Shown here: positions 1 through 10,624 of the stretch, piece by piece | Position numbering within the stretch: the first letter of the stretch is position 1 | How the letters are laid out: each line of letters starts with the position of its first letter | From: Dipteris shenzhenensis | Taxonomy: Eukaryota; Polypodiophyta; Polypodiopsida; Gleicheniales | DNA: 64,000 nt | Assembly (NCBI GenBank): GCA_047967505.1 | Contig: CM106539.1 | Direction: 5' to 3' (one strand) | Position numbers and translations under genes: made by a program | The notes under the pieces: generated by a model | The model's input: the letters and a program-made list of their open reading frames with translations, nothing else | Database searches by the model: none | What the model was told of the DNA's origin: nothing

Positions 1-21
1 AGTGTATATAAGCGAACTGTA

Positions 22-67
<46 letters not shown>

Positions 68-720
68 CCAACCTACAGTAGCCCAACCTACAACACAGTT
101 GCACGCTAAACTACCAGCCTTTTCTATAATCCTTTTCTATTGGCTCAGCATGTATTGGCTATCAGTTAATTACTTGAAGGGAAAGGAGGGTGTAGCATAT
201 GTGTCTACATGCAAGGTCATATGATAATGCCATTAGTCCATATTTGGTTTAATCCATATTCTTTTGTTTTCGGTGCATGTAATGAAATAGTCATTGAACT
301 GAATCACACTCCCTCACCTTTATGTCTGCACTCTGCATGCCTTTGCCCCCTCGAGATTTGCATTCGGGTCCTCACACACACACCGTCTCGCTCTCTCTCT
401 GACCTTGCTCACACACACATATGGACTAATGTTGGGTGCTCCAATAACATACAGCAATGGCTAGAGGAAGTGAATCATATGACTATATGTGATATAAGGT
501 AGACTGATACAGTTAATTACTTGAAGGGAAAGGAGGGTGTAGCATATGTGTCTACATGCAAGGTTGCATGATGGCGATTGATTGACCTATAGGAGGGTGC
601 ACACTACCTCTTTTCCTTCAGGAAAATCTCTCCTTGCTTGCTCAAATCTACCTTCTTTCGTTCCTCCATTATCTTTATTTTCTTTCATCTCCTTTCCTTA
701 CATATTCACAAAAACATAAA

Positions 721-773
<53 letters not shown>

Positions 774-1078
774 ACTCTCTCTCACATACACACATATAAT
801 CTCTCTCTCTCTCTCTCTCTCTCCCCTCTCTTCCACTTATCTTTCTCTTGCATTGGATCATCCCTCAAGATGGTTTTTAAGCATGTGCAATTCTCCCCCC
901 CTCTTCCACTTATCTTTCTCTTGCATTGGATCATCCCTCAAGATTTTTTTTAATCAAGGGATTCGCTGGTATTGGCAGCAAGGAAATACGGGAAATAATT
1001 TAATGTACTTAATGTGTCTAGTTAGAACGAATGGACTATTGTTGGGTGCTCCAATAACATACAGCAATGGCTAGAGGA
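1..1078 (+). repeat. Segmental repeat unit, copy 1 (CT/CA microsatellite-bearing)
   Basis: This block starts with agtgtatataagcg, runs into a (CT)n tract (about 24-65), then unique-looking sequence, a (CA)n tract (723-766) and a second (CT)n tract (about 800-823). Positions 1-943 recur at 6801-7741 with a constant offset of 6801 bases up to the CA tract, which differs by only about 4 bases. The 97-codon ORF at 209-502 is identical at protein level to 7010-7303, so this is a recent duplication. The end (933-1078) matches 6661-6800. I see no protein family in the ORFs; their TH and SL repeats come from the microsatellites. Confidence 0.85.
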
Positions 1079-1099
1079 AGTGTATATAAGCGAACTGTA

Positions 1100-1157
<58 letters not shown>

Positions 1158-1560
1158 CCAACCTACAGTAGCCCAACCTACAACACAATTGCACGCTAAA
1201 CTACCAGCCTTTTCTACAATCCTTTTCTATTGGCTCAGCATGTATTGGCTATCAGTTAATTACTTGAAGGGAAAGGAGGGTGTAGCATATGTGTCTACAT
1301 GCAAGGTCATATGATAATGTCGTTAGTCCATATTTGGTTTAATCCATATTCTTTTGTTTTCGACGCATGTAATGAAATAGTCATTGAACTGAATCACACT
1401 CCCTCACCTTTATGTCTGCACTCAGCATGCCTTTGCCCCCTCGAGATTTGCATTCGGGTCCTCACACACACACCGTCTCGCTCTCTCTCTGACCTTGCTC
1501 ACACACACACCGTCTCGCTCTCTCTTTCTTTTGTTTTCGACACATGCAATGAAATAGTCA
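1079..1560 (+). repeat. Segmental repeat unit, copy 2 (partial, diverged end)
   Basis: A second copy of the unit follows copy 1 directly: it begins with the same gtgtatataagcg start and CT tract (1102-1155) and tracks copy 1 for about 430 bases. It then diverges after a short internal duplication of the accgtctcgctctctct motif and the cttttgttttcgac segment (about 1508-1560). Scattered substitutions relative to copies 1 and 3 show that it is older than the pair 1-943 / 6801-7741. Confidence 0.8.
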
Positions 1561-1639
1561 TTCATTTTTGTTATGTGCTAGAGGAGCATGGGATGAGGCA
1601 AGGAAGGGAAGGCAATAGATAGAAGATAGATGCTCAAGG

Positions 1640-1655
1640 GCACTCTATAACTGTA

Positions 1656-1693
<38 letters not shown>

Positions 1694-1880
1694 ATAGAAA
1701 TACGTAATGACATACACCCCCACGTATAAATTAAGCTAATGCCTTACACCTTTATCCCCCCTTCCCATTTCTTTTATATTTGATTTAATCCATATTCTTT
1801 TATTTTCGGCGCATGCAATGAAATAGTCGTTGAACTGAATCACACTCCCTCACCTGTATGTCTACACTTTGCATGCCTTT
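1640..1880 (+). repeat. Repeat fragments related to the segmental unit
   Basis: 1650-1710 (actgtacat, CT tract, catagaaatacgtaatgac) matches 6091-6175. Positions 1780-1868 are another diverged copy of the segment seen at 1330-1425 (taatccatattctttt to cctttg). These pieces show that the unit has been broken and rejoined. Confidence 0.7.
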
Positions 1881-2627
1881 GTCACGGGTTGCGACCTGCT
1901 CTAGTTTACGGCTCATCCTGGTCATCAAAGCAGTTAGCCTATTTAAACCAACTTTGAACATTGACACCTCAGTGGACAGTAGTTGAACTTGTTCTTTCAG
2001 CTTATCAACTTGTAGTCTACACCCATTCTCACATACAACTGCCCCTTCTCCACCTCTCCCCAAAATCTGCTGCATCCATTGATTAGATTCCTTAACGCTA
2101 TTCTCAATTTGAGAAATCCTTGCAATGAGAGTTCCAGGGAATTCTGCCATCCCCTGCGCTATTACTGCAGCACCATCTGAATGGATTTCTCCCCACAAAG
2201 ACCCCAAATATCGTGTGTTCATGGCACATGCATCCTTATTATTCTCGCACATGGCTTGAATGGACTTTAAAAGATTGTAATGACTTGAATGCTCAGTTGC
2301 ATGGGTTGAAGCTCTCCCCCTTGCAAGTCGTTTCATTATATTAGCAGTGCGACGTTCGCGGCTAGACTTAAAACGCTTTGAAGGCAACTTGGGACCGTGA
2401 TTTGCTCCATGGGTTGAAGTCTCGGCCCTTGCCAAAACTTGATTTATCACATGAAGGCTATCTGGCTCAGGAAAAGATGACAACACAATGTCAGAAATTG
2501 CAGAGCCCTCCAACCTAGCAGCTCGCTTCATTGCCCGAAGGCTTTGTCGCCCATGGAAACCCGACTCCCCAAGATTTGGAACAACGGTAGAAGCCATTTC
2601 TGGAGCTGCATCCATAACAAAATACAA
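1800..2627 (-). CDS. Uncharacterised 275-codon ORF, possible gene fragment
   Basis: This is the longest non-repetitive ORF in the left 9 kb. I do not recognise a family. It is rich in Arg/Lys and Ser in the first 110 residues (KRFKSSRERR and KRLARGR stretches). A helical region around residues 195-245 with spaced hydrophobics (LQVDKLKEQVQLLS) could form a coiled coil. The last 25-30 residues are encoded by repeat DNA shared with 1330-1435, so the natural C-terminus has probably been replaced. The minus strand just inside the ORF start has a good 3' splice site (a T-rich run ending atggatgcag near 2607), so the true gene may begin in an upstream exon. I could not find a phase-compatible donor. 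It could be a captured host gene fragment or part of a DNA transposon. Confidence 0.35.
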   Translation of the reverse strand: MYFVMDAAPEMASTVVPNLGESGFHGRQSLRAMKRAARLEGSAISDIVLSSFPEPDSLHVINQVLARAETSTHGANHGPKLPSKRFKSSRERRTANIMKRLARGRASTHATEHSSHYNLLKSIQAMCENNKDACAMNTRYLGSLWGEIHSDGAAVIAQGMAEFPGTLIARISQIENSVKESNQWMQQILGRGGEGAVVCENGCRLQVDKLKEQVQLLSTEVSMFKVGLNRLTALMTRMSRKLEQVATRDKGMQSVDIQVRECDSVQRLFHCMRRK

Positions 2628-3060
2628 AAACCTTTTCAGGTATGTATTGGCTCAATTGTATAATTGGATCACACAGATTCCATAGAACAAACATGAGCAG
2701 AAATGAATTGCCATAGGAGGTAGATACCCAAAGATTGTAGCCCATCTCCTCTCAGCAAAGAATTTGGAATCAAGTTGGATGGATTGAGATATTTGTGAAT
2801 GAGCTCGTGCCAAGCACTCGTGCAAATATTTTCCGATTCAAAGGCGGTAAGTTGCTTAGAGTGACCAAGGATATGGTGGTAGGAAGTAGAAATCATAGGA
2901 CATGTTAAAAGGAGAAATCGACATGGAAGGCACATGGCCCTAGCGTCTATTTCAAAAATAAAATCCCCCTAACCTCCCCTTGCCATGCATTAGCCTGCTC
3001 TAACGAACCCTAAATCTAAGACCTTAGTCCTATGATTTCTACTTCCTACAATCTTACTGT
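2628..3060. other. No supported gene
   Basis: Short overlapping minus-strand ORFs occur here (61-88 codons) but none shows a family motif or a consistent splice link to the 275-codon ORF. No repeat unit was recognised. Confidence 0.4.
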
Positions 3061-3463
3061 CTGCTCATGAAGGTGCTCCTGCGAAAGATACAATTAACTT
3101 TGGACCTTTCATATCCAACCACATCATGGACTTATTTCACTTCTGTCCACCATTATATTTTGCTCTGTGTGTGTGTGTGTGTAGCCCCATCTATCATCCA
3201 ATCGCCTCATCTCTCGAGCTTAGTTCTCATGGCTATAAAGCACATGACGTGAAACACACTTAATCCTTTACTCTCCTTGAGAAGCAAGACTAACTTCTGA
3301 AAGAGGTTAGATTAGATCACTTAGGGAAGAGGATGCTAGCTTATCTCTAGACATACTGCCAGCTCGATGCTCCTAAGAAAATACAAATACCTTTAATGAT
3401 TACTGATCCAAACACATCATGGCCTTGTCTTATTTCACTTCTGGCTACCATTATATTTCTCGT

Positions 3464-3510
<47 letters not shown>

Positions 3511-3725
3511 GTAGCCCCACCTATCATCCAATCGCCTCACGTCTTAAGCTTAGTTCTCATGGCTATAGTCCACACGACATGAAACATATTTGATGCTTTA
3601 CTCTCATTGAGAAGCAAGGCTAGCTTCTCAAAACAAAGGTTAGATTAGATCATATTTAATGATTACTGCTCCGACCACATCATGGCCTTGTCTTATTTCA
3701 CTTCTGCCCTACCATTATATCCTTT

Positions 3726-3757
<32 letters not shown>

Positions 3758-4115
3758 ATGTGTGTGTGTGTGTGTAGCCCCACCTATTATCCAATTGCCT
3801 CACGTCTCGAGCTTAGTTCTCATGCCTATAGTCCACATGACATGAAACATATTTGACGCTTCACTCTCATTGAGAAGCAGGGCTAGCTTCTCAAAACAAA
3901 GGTTAGATTAGATCACTTAGGCTAGAGGGTGCAAGCTTATCTCTAGACATATTGCCAAGTCATCAAGATGCTCCTAGGAAAGATACAATTACATTTAATG
4001 ATTACTGATATCCAATCGCCTCACCTCTGGAGGTTACTTCTCATGGCCATAATGCACATGACATGAAACATACATAATCCTTTACTCTCCTTGAGAGGTT
4101 GATTAGATCACATAG
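3060..4115 (+). repeat. Tandem array of diverged ~290 bp units with CT tracts
   Basis: Four copies of one unit can be followed. Each carries a gatgctcct..aaagatacaatta element, tttaatgattactg.tcc, catcatggccttgtct, a CT or TG tract, agcccacctatcatccaatcgcctca, gcttagttctcatggctata, catgaaaca and gagaagcaaggctagcttctc. Copies start near 3067, 3366, 3652 and 3967. A fifth, partial copy lies at 5395-5600. CT tract length varies most between copies (3469-3507 and 3730-3758 are the longest). Confidence 0.75.
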
Positions 4116-4120
4116 GGTCC

Positions 4121-4429
4121 AACCACATCATCGCCTTGTCTCTAACTAATACACTAACTTCATTCACTTCTGTCCATCAATATATTTTCCCTCTCTCTCT
4201 CTCTCCCTCTCTCTCTCTCTCTCTCACCTCTATTATCTTTTAGTTCTTCCGTCTCAATAATATAATCATCTAGAAACTATAAGATCATAATGGTTTGCAT
4301 GATTTAAAAAATGTAGCTTACATTTAATGATTACTGGTCCAATCACATCATCGCCTCCATTATCTTTTAGTTCTTCCATCTCAATAATATAATCATCTAC
4401 AAACTTAATTCCTTTCTGTCCACCATTAT

Positions 4430-4487
<58 letters not shown>

Positions 4488-4836
4488 CTCTCCTAAGAGA
4501 TATGCACAGACAAAGCAGGCATGGAGGTATGAGACTCTACACACAGAGCAGCACAACCACATCATTGCCTTGTCTCTAACTAATACACTAACTTCATTCA
4601 CTTCTGTCCATCAATATATTTTCCCTCTCTCTCTCTCTCTCACCTCTATTATCTTTTAGTTCTTCCGTCTCAATAATATCATCATCTAGAAACTATAAGA
4701 TCATAATGGTTTGCATGATTTAAAAAATGTAGCTTACATTTAATGATTACTGGTCCAATCACATCATCGCCTCCATTATCTTTTAGTTCTTCCATCTCAA
4801 TAATATAATCATCTACAAACTTAATTCCACCATTAT

Positions 4837-4892
<56 letters not shown>

Positions 4893-4960
4893 CTCTCCTA
4901 AGAGATATGCACAGACAAAGCAGGCATGGAGGTATGAGACTCTACACACAGAGCAGCATA
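4121..4960 (+). repeat. 434 bp tandem duplication
   Basis: The sequence from aaccacatcat at 4121 repeats from 4555. It includes the tctaactaatacactaac segment, a CT tract, two Ttagttcttcc.tctcaata segments, a second long CT tract (4437-4485 and 4843-4890) and cctaagagatatgcacag. The copies are nearly identical except for CT-tract length and a short deletion in copy 2. Part of the unit recurs at 5570-5735. Confidence 0.8.
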
Positions 4961-4979
4961 GCAAGGTCCACAATAGAAG

Positions 4980-5066
4980 AGATCATGCTGAGCCAATAGA
5001 AAAGGATTGTAGAAAAGGCTGGTAGTTTAGCATGCAACTGTGTTGTAGGTTGGGCTACTGTAGGTT

Positions 5067-5110
<44 letters not shown>
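4980..5110 (-). repeat. Inverted copy of the segmental-unit start
   Basis: Read on the minus strand, this stretch reproduces 60-155 (and 6866-6960): a CT tract, cccaacctacagtagccc, ctaaactaccagcc and ggctcagcatg. On the plus strand it therefore ends in a GA tract (5070-5110). It is followed by a short palindrome, accatgttttt/aaaaacatggt, at about 5112-5136. Confidence 0.8.
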
Positions 5111-5112
<2 letters not shown>

Positions 5113-5129
5113 CCATGTTTTTGAAAAAA

Positions 5130-5738
5130 CATGGTTCTTAGTTCAGTTTTCCCCTCCCAAGAATCTAAGCGTCCACGAATTATAAGATCAGAATGGTTTC
5201 AATGAATGTAGCCTGCAAACTCACACACACACACACAATGTGTCCTAAGGAAGCAAAGAATTCATGAATGATCAGATCGGAATGGTTTCAATGATTTTGA
5301 AAATGTAGCTTGTCTCAAACGATGCAAACTCACACACACACACACAACGTGTCCTAAGGAAGCAAAGAATTCCAAATAGAAAGCAAAGTCAATTGAAAAG
5401 CAAGGCTAGCTTCTCAAAAATGAAGGTTAGATTAGATCACTCAGGGTACACAGTGCAAGCTTTATCTCTAGACATATTGCCAGGTCATCAAGATGCCCCT
5501 ACGAAAGATACAATTACATTTAATGATTACTGCTCCAACCCCATCATCCCCTTGTCTCTAACTAATACACTAACTTAATTCACTTTTGTCCACCATTATA
5601 TTTTCCCTCTCTCTCTCTCTCTCCCTCTCTCTCTCTCTCTCTCGCCTCCATTATCTGTTAGTTCTTCCGTCTCAATAATATAATCATCTAGAAACTATAA
5701 GATCATAATGGTTTGGATGATTTTAAAAATGTAGCTTC

Positions 5739-5785
<47 letters not shown>

Positions 5786-5960
5786 CATTATCTTTTTGAA
5801 AAAAGATGGTTCTTAGTTCAATTTTCCCCTCCCAAGAATCTAAGCATCCACGAATTACGATCAGAATGGTTTCATGAATGTAACAGAGAATTCATGAATT
5901 ATAAGATCAGAATGGTTTCAATGATTTTGAAAATGTTTAAGATGCAAACACACATACACA
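5130..5960 (+). repeat. Duplicated short segments with CA and CT tracts
   Basis: The segment atggttcttagttca..cccctcccaagaatctaag, followed by gatcagaatggtttcaatga, occurs at 5126-5215 and again at 5805-5935. A gcaaactcacacacac..gtgtcctaaggaagcaaag segment occurs twice, at about 5214-5260 and 5325-5370. No coding capacity was recognised. Confidence 0.65.
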
Positions 5961-6079
5961 CACACACACACACAAAAAAAAAAGTGATCACCTACCTGGA
6001 TAAACAAAAGTTGTGGAGAGAAGCTAGTGCTAGTCCAACAATAAAATGAAGCACCTGCAAGAAAAACAACCCAAAACAA

Positions 6080-6101
6080 AAGTAAAGCTAAGCGAACTGT
6101 A

Positions 6102-6155
<54 letters not shown>

Positions 6156-6231
6156 AAATACGTAATGACATACACCCCCCCCCACACACACACACACACA
6201 CAAACACACACTCTCTCTCTCACACACACAT

Positions 6232-6299
<68 letters not shown>

Positions 6300-6441
6300 C
6301 CCTCTTCCACTTATCTTTCTCTTGCATTGGATCATCCCTCAAGATGGTTTTTAAGCATGTGCAATTCTCCCCCCTCTTTCGTTCCTCCATTATCTTTATT
6401 TTCTTTCATCTCCTTTCCTTAGATATTCACAAAAACACAAA

Positions 6442-6496
<55 letters not shown>

Positions 6497-6800
6497 ACTC
6501 TCTCTCACATACACACATATAATCTCTCTCTCTCTCTCTCTCTCCCCCCTCTTCCACTTATCTTTCTCTTGCATTGGATCATCCCTCAAGATGGTTTTTA
6601 AGCATGTGCAATTCTCCCCCCCTCTTCCACTTATCTTTCTCTTGCATTGGATCATCCCTCAAGATGGTTTTTAATCAAGAGATTCGCTGGTATTGGCAGC
6701 AAGGAAATACGGGAAATAATTTAATGTACTTAATGTGTCTAGTTAGAACGAATGGACTATTGTTGGGTGCTCCAATAACATACAGCAATGGCTAGAGGAA
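6080..6800 (+). repeat. Microsatellite-rich repeat block preceding copy 3
   Basis: Contains a CT tract (about 6105-6150), a short CA tract, a long CT tract (about 6236-6297), a CA tract (about 6443-6489) and a further CT tract (6523-6544). These are separated by several copies of the ttccacttatctttctcttg / ggatcatccctcaagatgg segment. Positions 6390-6800 are homologous to 660-1078. All ORFs here (TH, SL or RE repeats) are translations of dinucleotide tracts. Confidence 0.8.
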
Positions 6801-6820
6801 GTGTATATAAGCGAACTGTA

Positions 6821-6868
<48 letters not shown>

Positions 6869-7521
6869 CCAACCTACAGTAGCCCAACCTACAACACAGT
6901 TGCACGCTAAACTACCAGCCTTTTCTATAATCCTTTTCTATTGGCTCAGCATGTATTGGCTATCAGTTAATTACTTGAAGGGAAAGGAGGGTGTAGCATA
7001 TGTGTCTACATGCAAGGTCATATGATAATGCCATTAGTCCATATTTGGTTTAATCCATATTCTTTTGTTTTCGGTGCATGTAATGAAATAGTCATTGAAC
7101 TGAATCACACTCCCTCACCTTTATGTCTGCACTCTGCATGCCTTTGCCCCCTCGAGATTTGCATTCGGGTCCTCACACACACACCGTCTCGCTCTCTCTC
7201 TGACCTTGCTCACACACACATATGGACTAATGTTGGGTGCTCCAATAACATACAGCAATGGCTAGAGGAAGTGAATCATATGACTATATGTGATATAAGG
7301 TAGACTGATACAGTTAATTACTTGAAGGGAAAGGAGGGTGTAGCATATGTGTCTACATGCAAGGTTGCATGATGGCGATTGATTGACCTATAGGAGGGTG
7401 CACACTACCTCTTTTCCTTCAGGAAAATCTCTCCTTGCTTGCTCAAATCTACCTTCTTTCGTTCCTCCATTATCTTTATTTTCTTTCATCTCCTTTCCTT
7501 ACATATTCACAAAAACATAAA

Positions 7522-7570
<49 letters not shown>

Positions 7571-7830
7571 ACTCTCTCTCACATACACACATATAATCTC
7601 TCTCTCTCTCTCTCTCTCTCCCCTCTCTTCCACTTATCTTTCTCTTGCATTGGATCATCCCTCAAGATGGTTTTTAAGCATGTGCAATTCTCCCCCCCTC
7701 TTCCACTTATCTTTCTCTTGCATTGGATCATCCCTCAAGATGGTTTTTAAGCATGTGCAATTCTCCCCCCTCTTTCGTTCCTCCATTATCTTTATTTTCT
7801 TTCATCTCCTTTCCTTAGATTATCTTTCAT
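6801..7830 (+). repeat. Segmental repeat unit, copy 3
   Basis: Near-identical to 1-943 (same 97-codon ORF at 7010-7303), then continuing with two extra copies of the cttccacttatctttctcttg / catcatccctcaag segment to about 7830. CT tract at about 6823-6866, CA tract at 7524-7563, CT tract at about 7597-7621. Confidence 0.85.
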
Positions 7831-8032
7831 CTCCTTTCCAATCCTCCCTCCTCCTCGCTCCTTCTCCTTCCTCCTCCTCCCTCCTCCTCCCTCCTCCTCT
7901 TTCCTCCTCCTTCCCCCTCCCTCTCCCTTTTTCCTCCTCCCTTCTCCTCCTACCTCCTCCCTTCTCCTCCTCCCTCCTCCTCTTTCATCCCTCCTCCCTT
8001 CCTCCTTCTGAACCTTGGAACCTCCTTCTAAA
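7830..8032 (+). repeat. Imperfect CTCCTCC polypyrimidine tract
   Basis: About 200 bases almost free of purines on the plus strand, built from irregular CTCCTCC and CCTTC units. It forms a homopurine/homopyrimidine tract that could adopt triplex structure. The overlapping ORF translates only to S/L/P runs and is not a gene. Confidence 0.85.
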
Positions 8033-9240
8033 CCCTTAAGCCCATGAATCAGTGAAGGAGACTAGGTCTTCGCTCCTCAACCTTACAACCCTCTCTCAAC
8101 CTTGGACTCCTTCTAAACCCTCGAACTCTTAATTAGCTTCCTCAACCCTATCCTTCTTCTAAACCCTGCAAACCCTTTTCTAAACCATTGAACTCCAATG
8201 GAGGTGAAACCACCAATCCATATGATCAACTCTTCTTCCTTGCCTAGCTTATGCTAGAATTGCTTTCCATGCTTTAGCTTGCACCTCTCACCGAAATACA
8301 ACTTGAGGACCTATGCTACACTTGTGAATAGCTATGCTACAAGGAGCGACGACATGACTATAGGTGACCAACACCCTCAAATCTTGGAATAGAGAGAAAA
8401 AGTGACAACAATCAAACAACCATGCCCCAAGTGCAATCTCACTACATCTACTAAGTGCAAGCCAATATCTTCAAAGATGCTAGCCAAATGCTTTATGCTA
8501 CTGGGCATCCCCATAGACAATGCGGTATCATCTCTAACTCTCTTTTTGAACAACAATGATAGCGGCATCCACCCACATCTACTCTAACCATGGTCCGATG
8601 GGTAGGTCTCCATGAGCTACCATCCAAAAGAAGTATGAGATCTTGCATGGTCTCATGCCTCTCCAGAGACGTGACCAAAATTAAGAGAGAACCTCACGAG
8701 GGACCTCCTACTCAACCAAATGGCGCTACCTTGAGGGGTCCAGATTGCTGCCTCCATTTGCAAGCGGCAATCATGTTGTGTGTTAGGCTAGCTCACTTGT
8801 GAGGGTCTCATCTCATAGAGTGCCCTTGTAGAGCCTTAAGTCTGAGTCATGATTGGCCTCTTGCTCTTTTGGTGAGTCCTTGGATCATGGTAACCCTTTG
8901 AAGCTATTAAGGTATAAGAACCCTTGCCTTTGGCCCCTTGGAAATTTGTGCATTGTTGGAGAAAAATCTTGGCTTATCCTTGCCTGCCCCTTTCTAGGGA
9001 GGACTTGCTATAAAAGGCATTGTTCCTTCAATTCCTGGGTGCTTATTGATGGTGTTCATGGAGATTCTTGGGTGCATATTGGAGGAGTATCTCTAGATCT
9101 GTCTCTTGTGGTGTTGGACTAGTTACTAGGAGTAGCCCATAGCTAGCTCTTCTCCTGACTGGTTGTGCTTCTTTTTGGAGTTTTTTGGCATTGGATTTTT
9201 AGAGGCCCCATGCCTTTGTACCCTTGTTATTATAGCAAAT
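8033..9240. other. No supported gene
   Basis: Starts with a few degenerate ccttctaaaccct repeats (about 8000-8185), then sequence without recognised repeats. ORFs stay below 90 codons and show no family motifs. Confidence 0.4.
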
Positions 9241-9329
9241 CCCAAAGGGGATCAAGTGGGTATTCCTTCTCCACTTGTGTAGTAGATCCCCTCTTCTTGG
9301 GCTCGCATCTTCTTTATTGAATCCCCTGT

Positions 9330-9665
9330 CACCATGGGTTCACAGTTGATGACATGGATTCGACACCATGTGCCTCTTTTTCCAGATGACCTTTGATTTT
9401 TGTGGTTCCCTAAGGAATATCTTCCCATCCTTCGATCCATATGAGGAGCTTTTGGCATGCTGGTTAAGTTGCCTCCTTACAAGGCATCCATCATGGTAGC
9501 AAATGGAAAAGGTTGATAGTGGAATGCCTAGAGACTCTTCCAAAGGATATTTTTCTAGCGACCTTTGCATTGAGATCTCTAGGTTGCCAAGCGAGTGCTT
9601 ACAATGCAAGCAGATGGGTCACTTGACTCATGATTGTAGGAGGGGTGTGGCTAGAGATCCCCCAT
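9330..9665 (+). pseudogene. Degraded CCHC zinc-knuckle fragment (LINE ORF1/DUF4283-like)
   Basis: In one plus frame 9570-9650 reads EISRLPSECLQCKQMGHLTH then DCRR, a perfect C-X2-C-X4-H-X4-C zinc knuckle (cysteines and histidine at about 9597-9638). About 100-200 bases upstream, broken frames contain FLWFPKEYLPILRSI and LVKLPPYKASIMVANG. Their order resembles the DUF4283 domain that precedes a zinc knuckle in plant LINE ORF1-type and related proteins. Stops and frameshifts interrupt all frames, so it is a relic. The knuckle is seen directly; the LINE/DUF4283 assignment is inference, and a gag origin is possible. Confidence 0.5.
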
Positions 9666-10367
9666 AGCCTTACCAGGAGCAACAGGTAGCTCACCCAGAG
9701 AGAACGCCACACGATCCAAGATAGTAGATGGAGTACCAGGCGTAGCCCAGAGTGGTGCAAAAATATCAGCAAGTGGACCTTGAGGAACCACAAATGATGT
9801 GCCAAACTTTGAGAGCATGTGAGGGTAGAGAAGGAGGCATCCCCCATCCATAAGGGAAACACATAGAGGATGCCTCAGAGAATCCTATACCTAGGGTGCC
9901 AACTCAATATGTAAAATGTTACTACCCTCGTCCAAAATCCAGGGTATGGGGGAACAAGGTCCATATATAATATGCATGGATTTCCTTTTAAAAATCCAAA
10001 TATGCAAAGCAAAAATATGAAATTTTCATGTTCCCCCTCCCACAAAATCTCAGGTATGTGCATTGAAAAGTATGCAAGATTTTAAGATTTGTACATATTT
10101 TTCATAATATGTGAGGCCCAAGGGGGGGGTCTTTTGGATGAGGGGGTGTAGAACAAAATAACACTAAAATATGAAAACCTGTCTCCTTTCAAATTAATGT
10201 AACTTTTTCATGTGTTACCCAAATTTCAAAGTGTAAAGACATATTTAAAGCTGTTTTAGTGTAGAACACAACCATGTTAAATTGAATAATTTCTACTCAT
10301 GGCATATTGTTAAATTCATCTCATACTCAAGATTTTCATAGGTTTTCTTACTAAAGGGAGTTGGCAT
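9666..10367. other. No supported gene
   Basis: AT-rich sequence with a G8 run at about 10121-10128. ORFs are short and featureless. No repeat recognised. Confidence 0.4.
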
Positions 10368-10624
10368 CCCAAGATCCTATATTTCTTTGATATTTAGGTA
10401 GATACTCTGGTGGTGGCAAGGGGATAGAGCTCCAAGGAGCAAACTCAGTATAGTAGGACCCAGAACCGACATAGCAACACTCAAAGGATCCCTTAACCTC
10501 AATGTTTGTTGCACTAGTTGTCCCCTCATGCCCCTTGCTGTCCATTCCTACTCCCCCTAGGCTATCCCTCCCCCTGCCCTTCCTCTTCTTCCCCTCCTCT
10601 ATCTACCACCCCAGAGGATGATAG
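10368..10624 (+). repeat. 0.25 kb tandem repeat, copy A
   Basis: Homologous to 18583-18815: both begin tttctttgat, continue with aggtagata.actggtgg, tagtaggacc, agcaacactc, and end in a pyrimidine-rich stretch (tcctactcc..c..ggctatcc; cccctcctc.atc.accatccca). The gypsy element lies exactly between the two copies. Confidence 0.75.

Noticed and set aside
209-502. 97-codon ORF conserved exactly at 7010-7303
   Set aside because: The identity comes from a recent DNA duplication, not from protein selection; it has no domain and runs through microsatellite sequence.
634-1074. ORFs with long TH, SL, RE or CV repeats (also at 6165, 6344, 7439, 28290, 39711)
   Set aside because: They are translations of CA, CT, GA and TG microsatellites; no sign of a real protein.
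2515-2935. Possible upstream exon for the 275-codon ORF
   Set aside because: The acceptor is good, but no donor gives a matching phase without stops.
3060-4115. CRISPR-like direct repeats
   Set aside because: Unit length, divergence and CT tracts show an ordinary tandem array in eukaryotic DNA.
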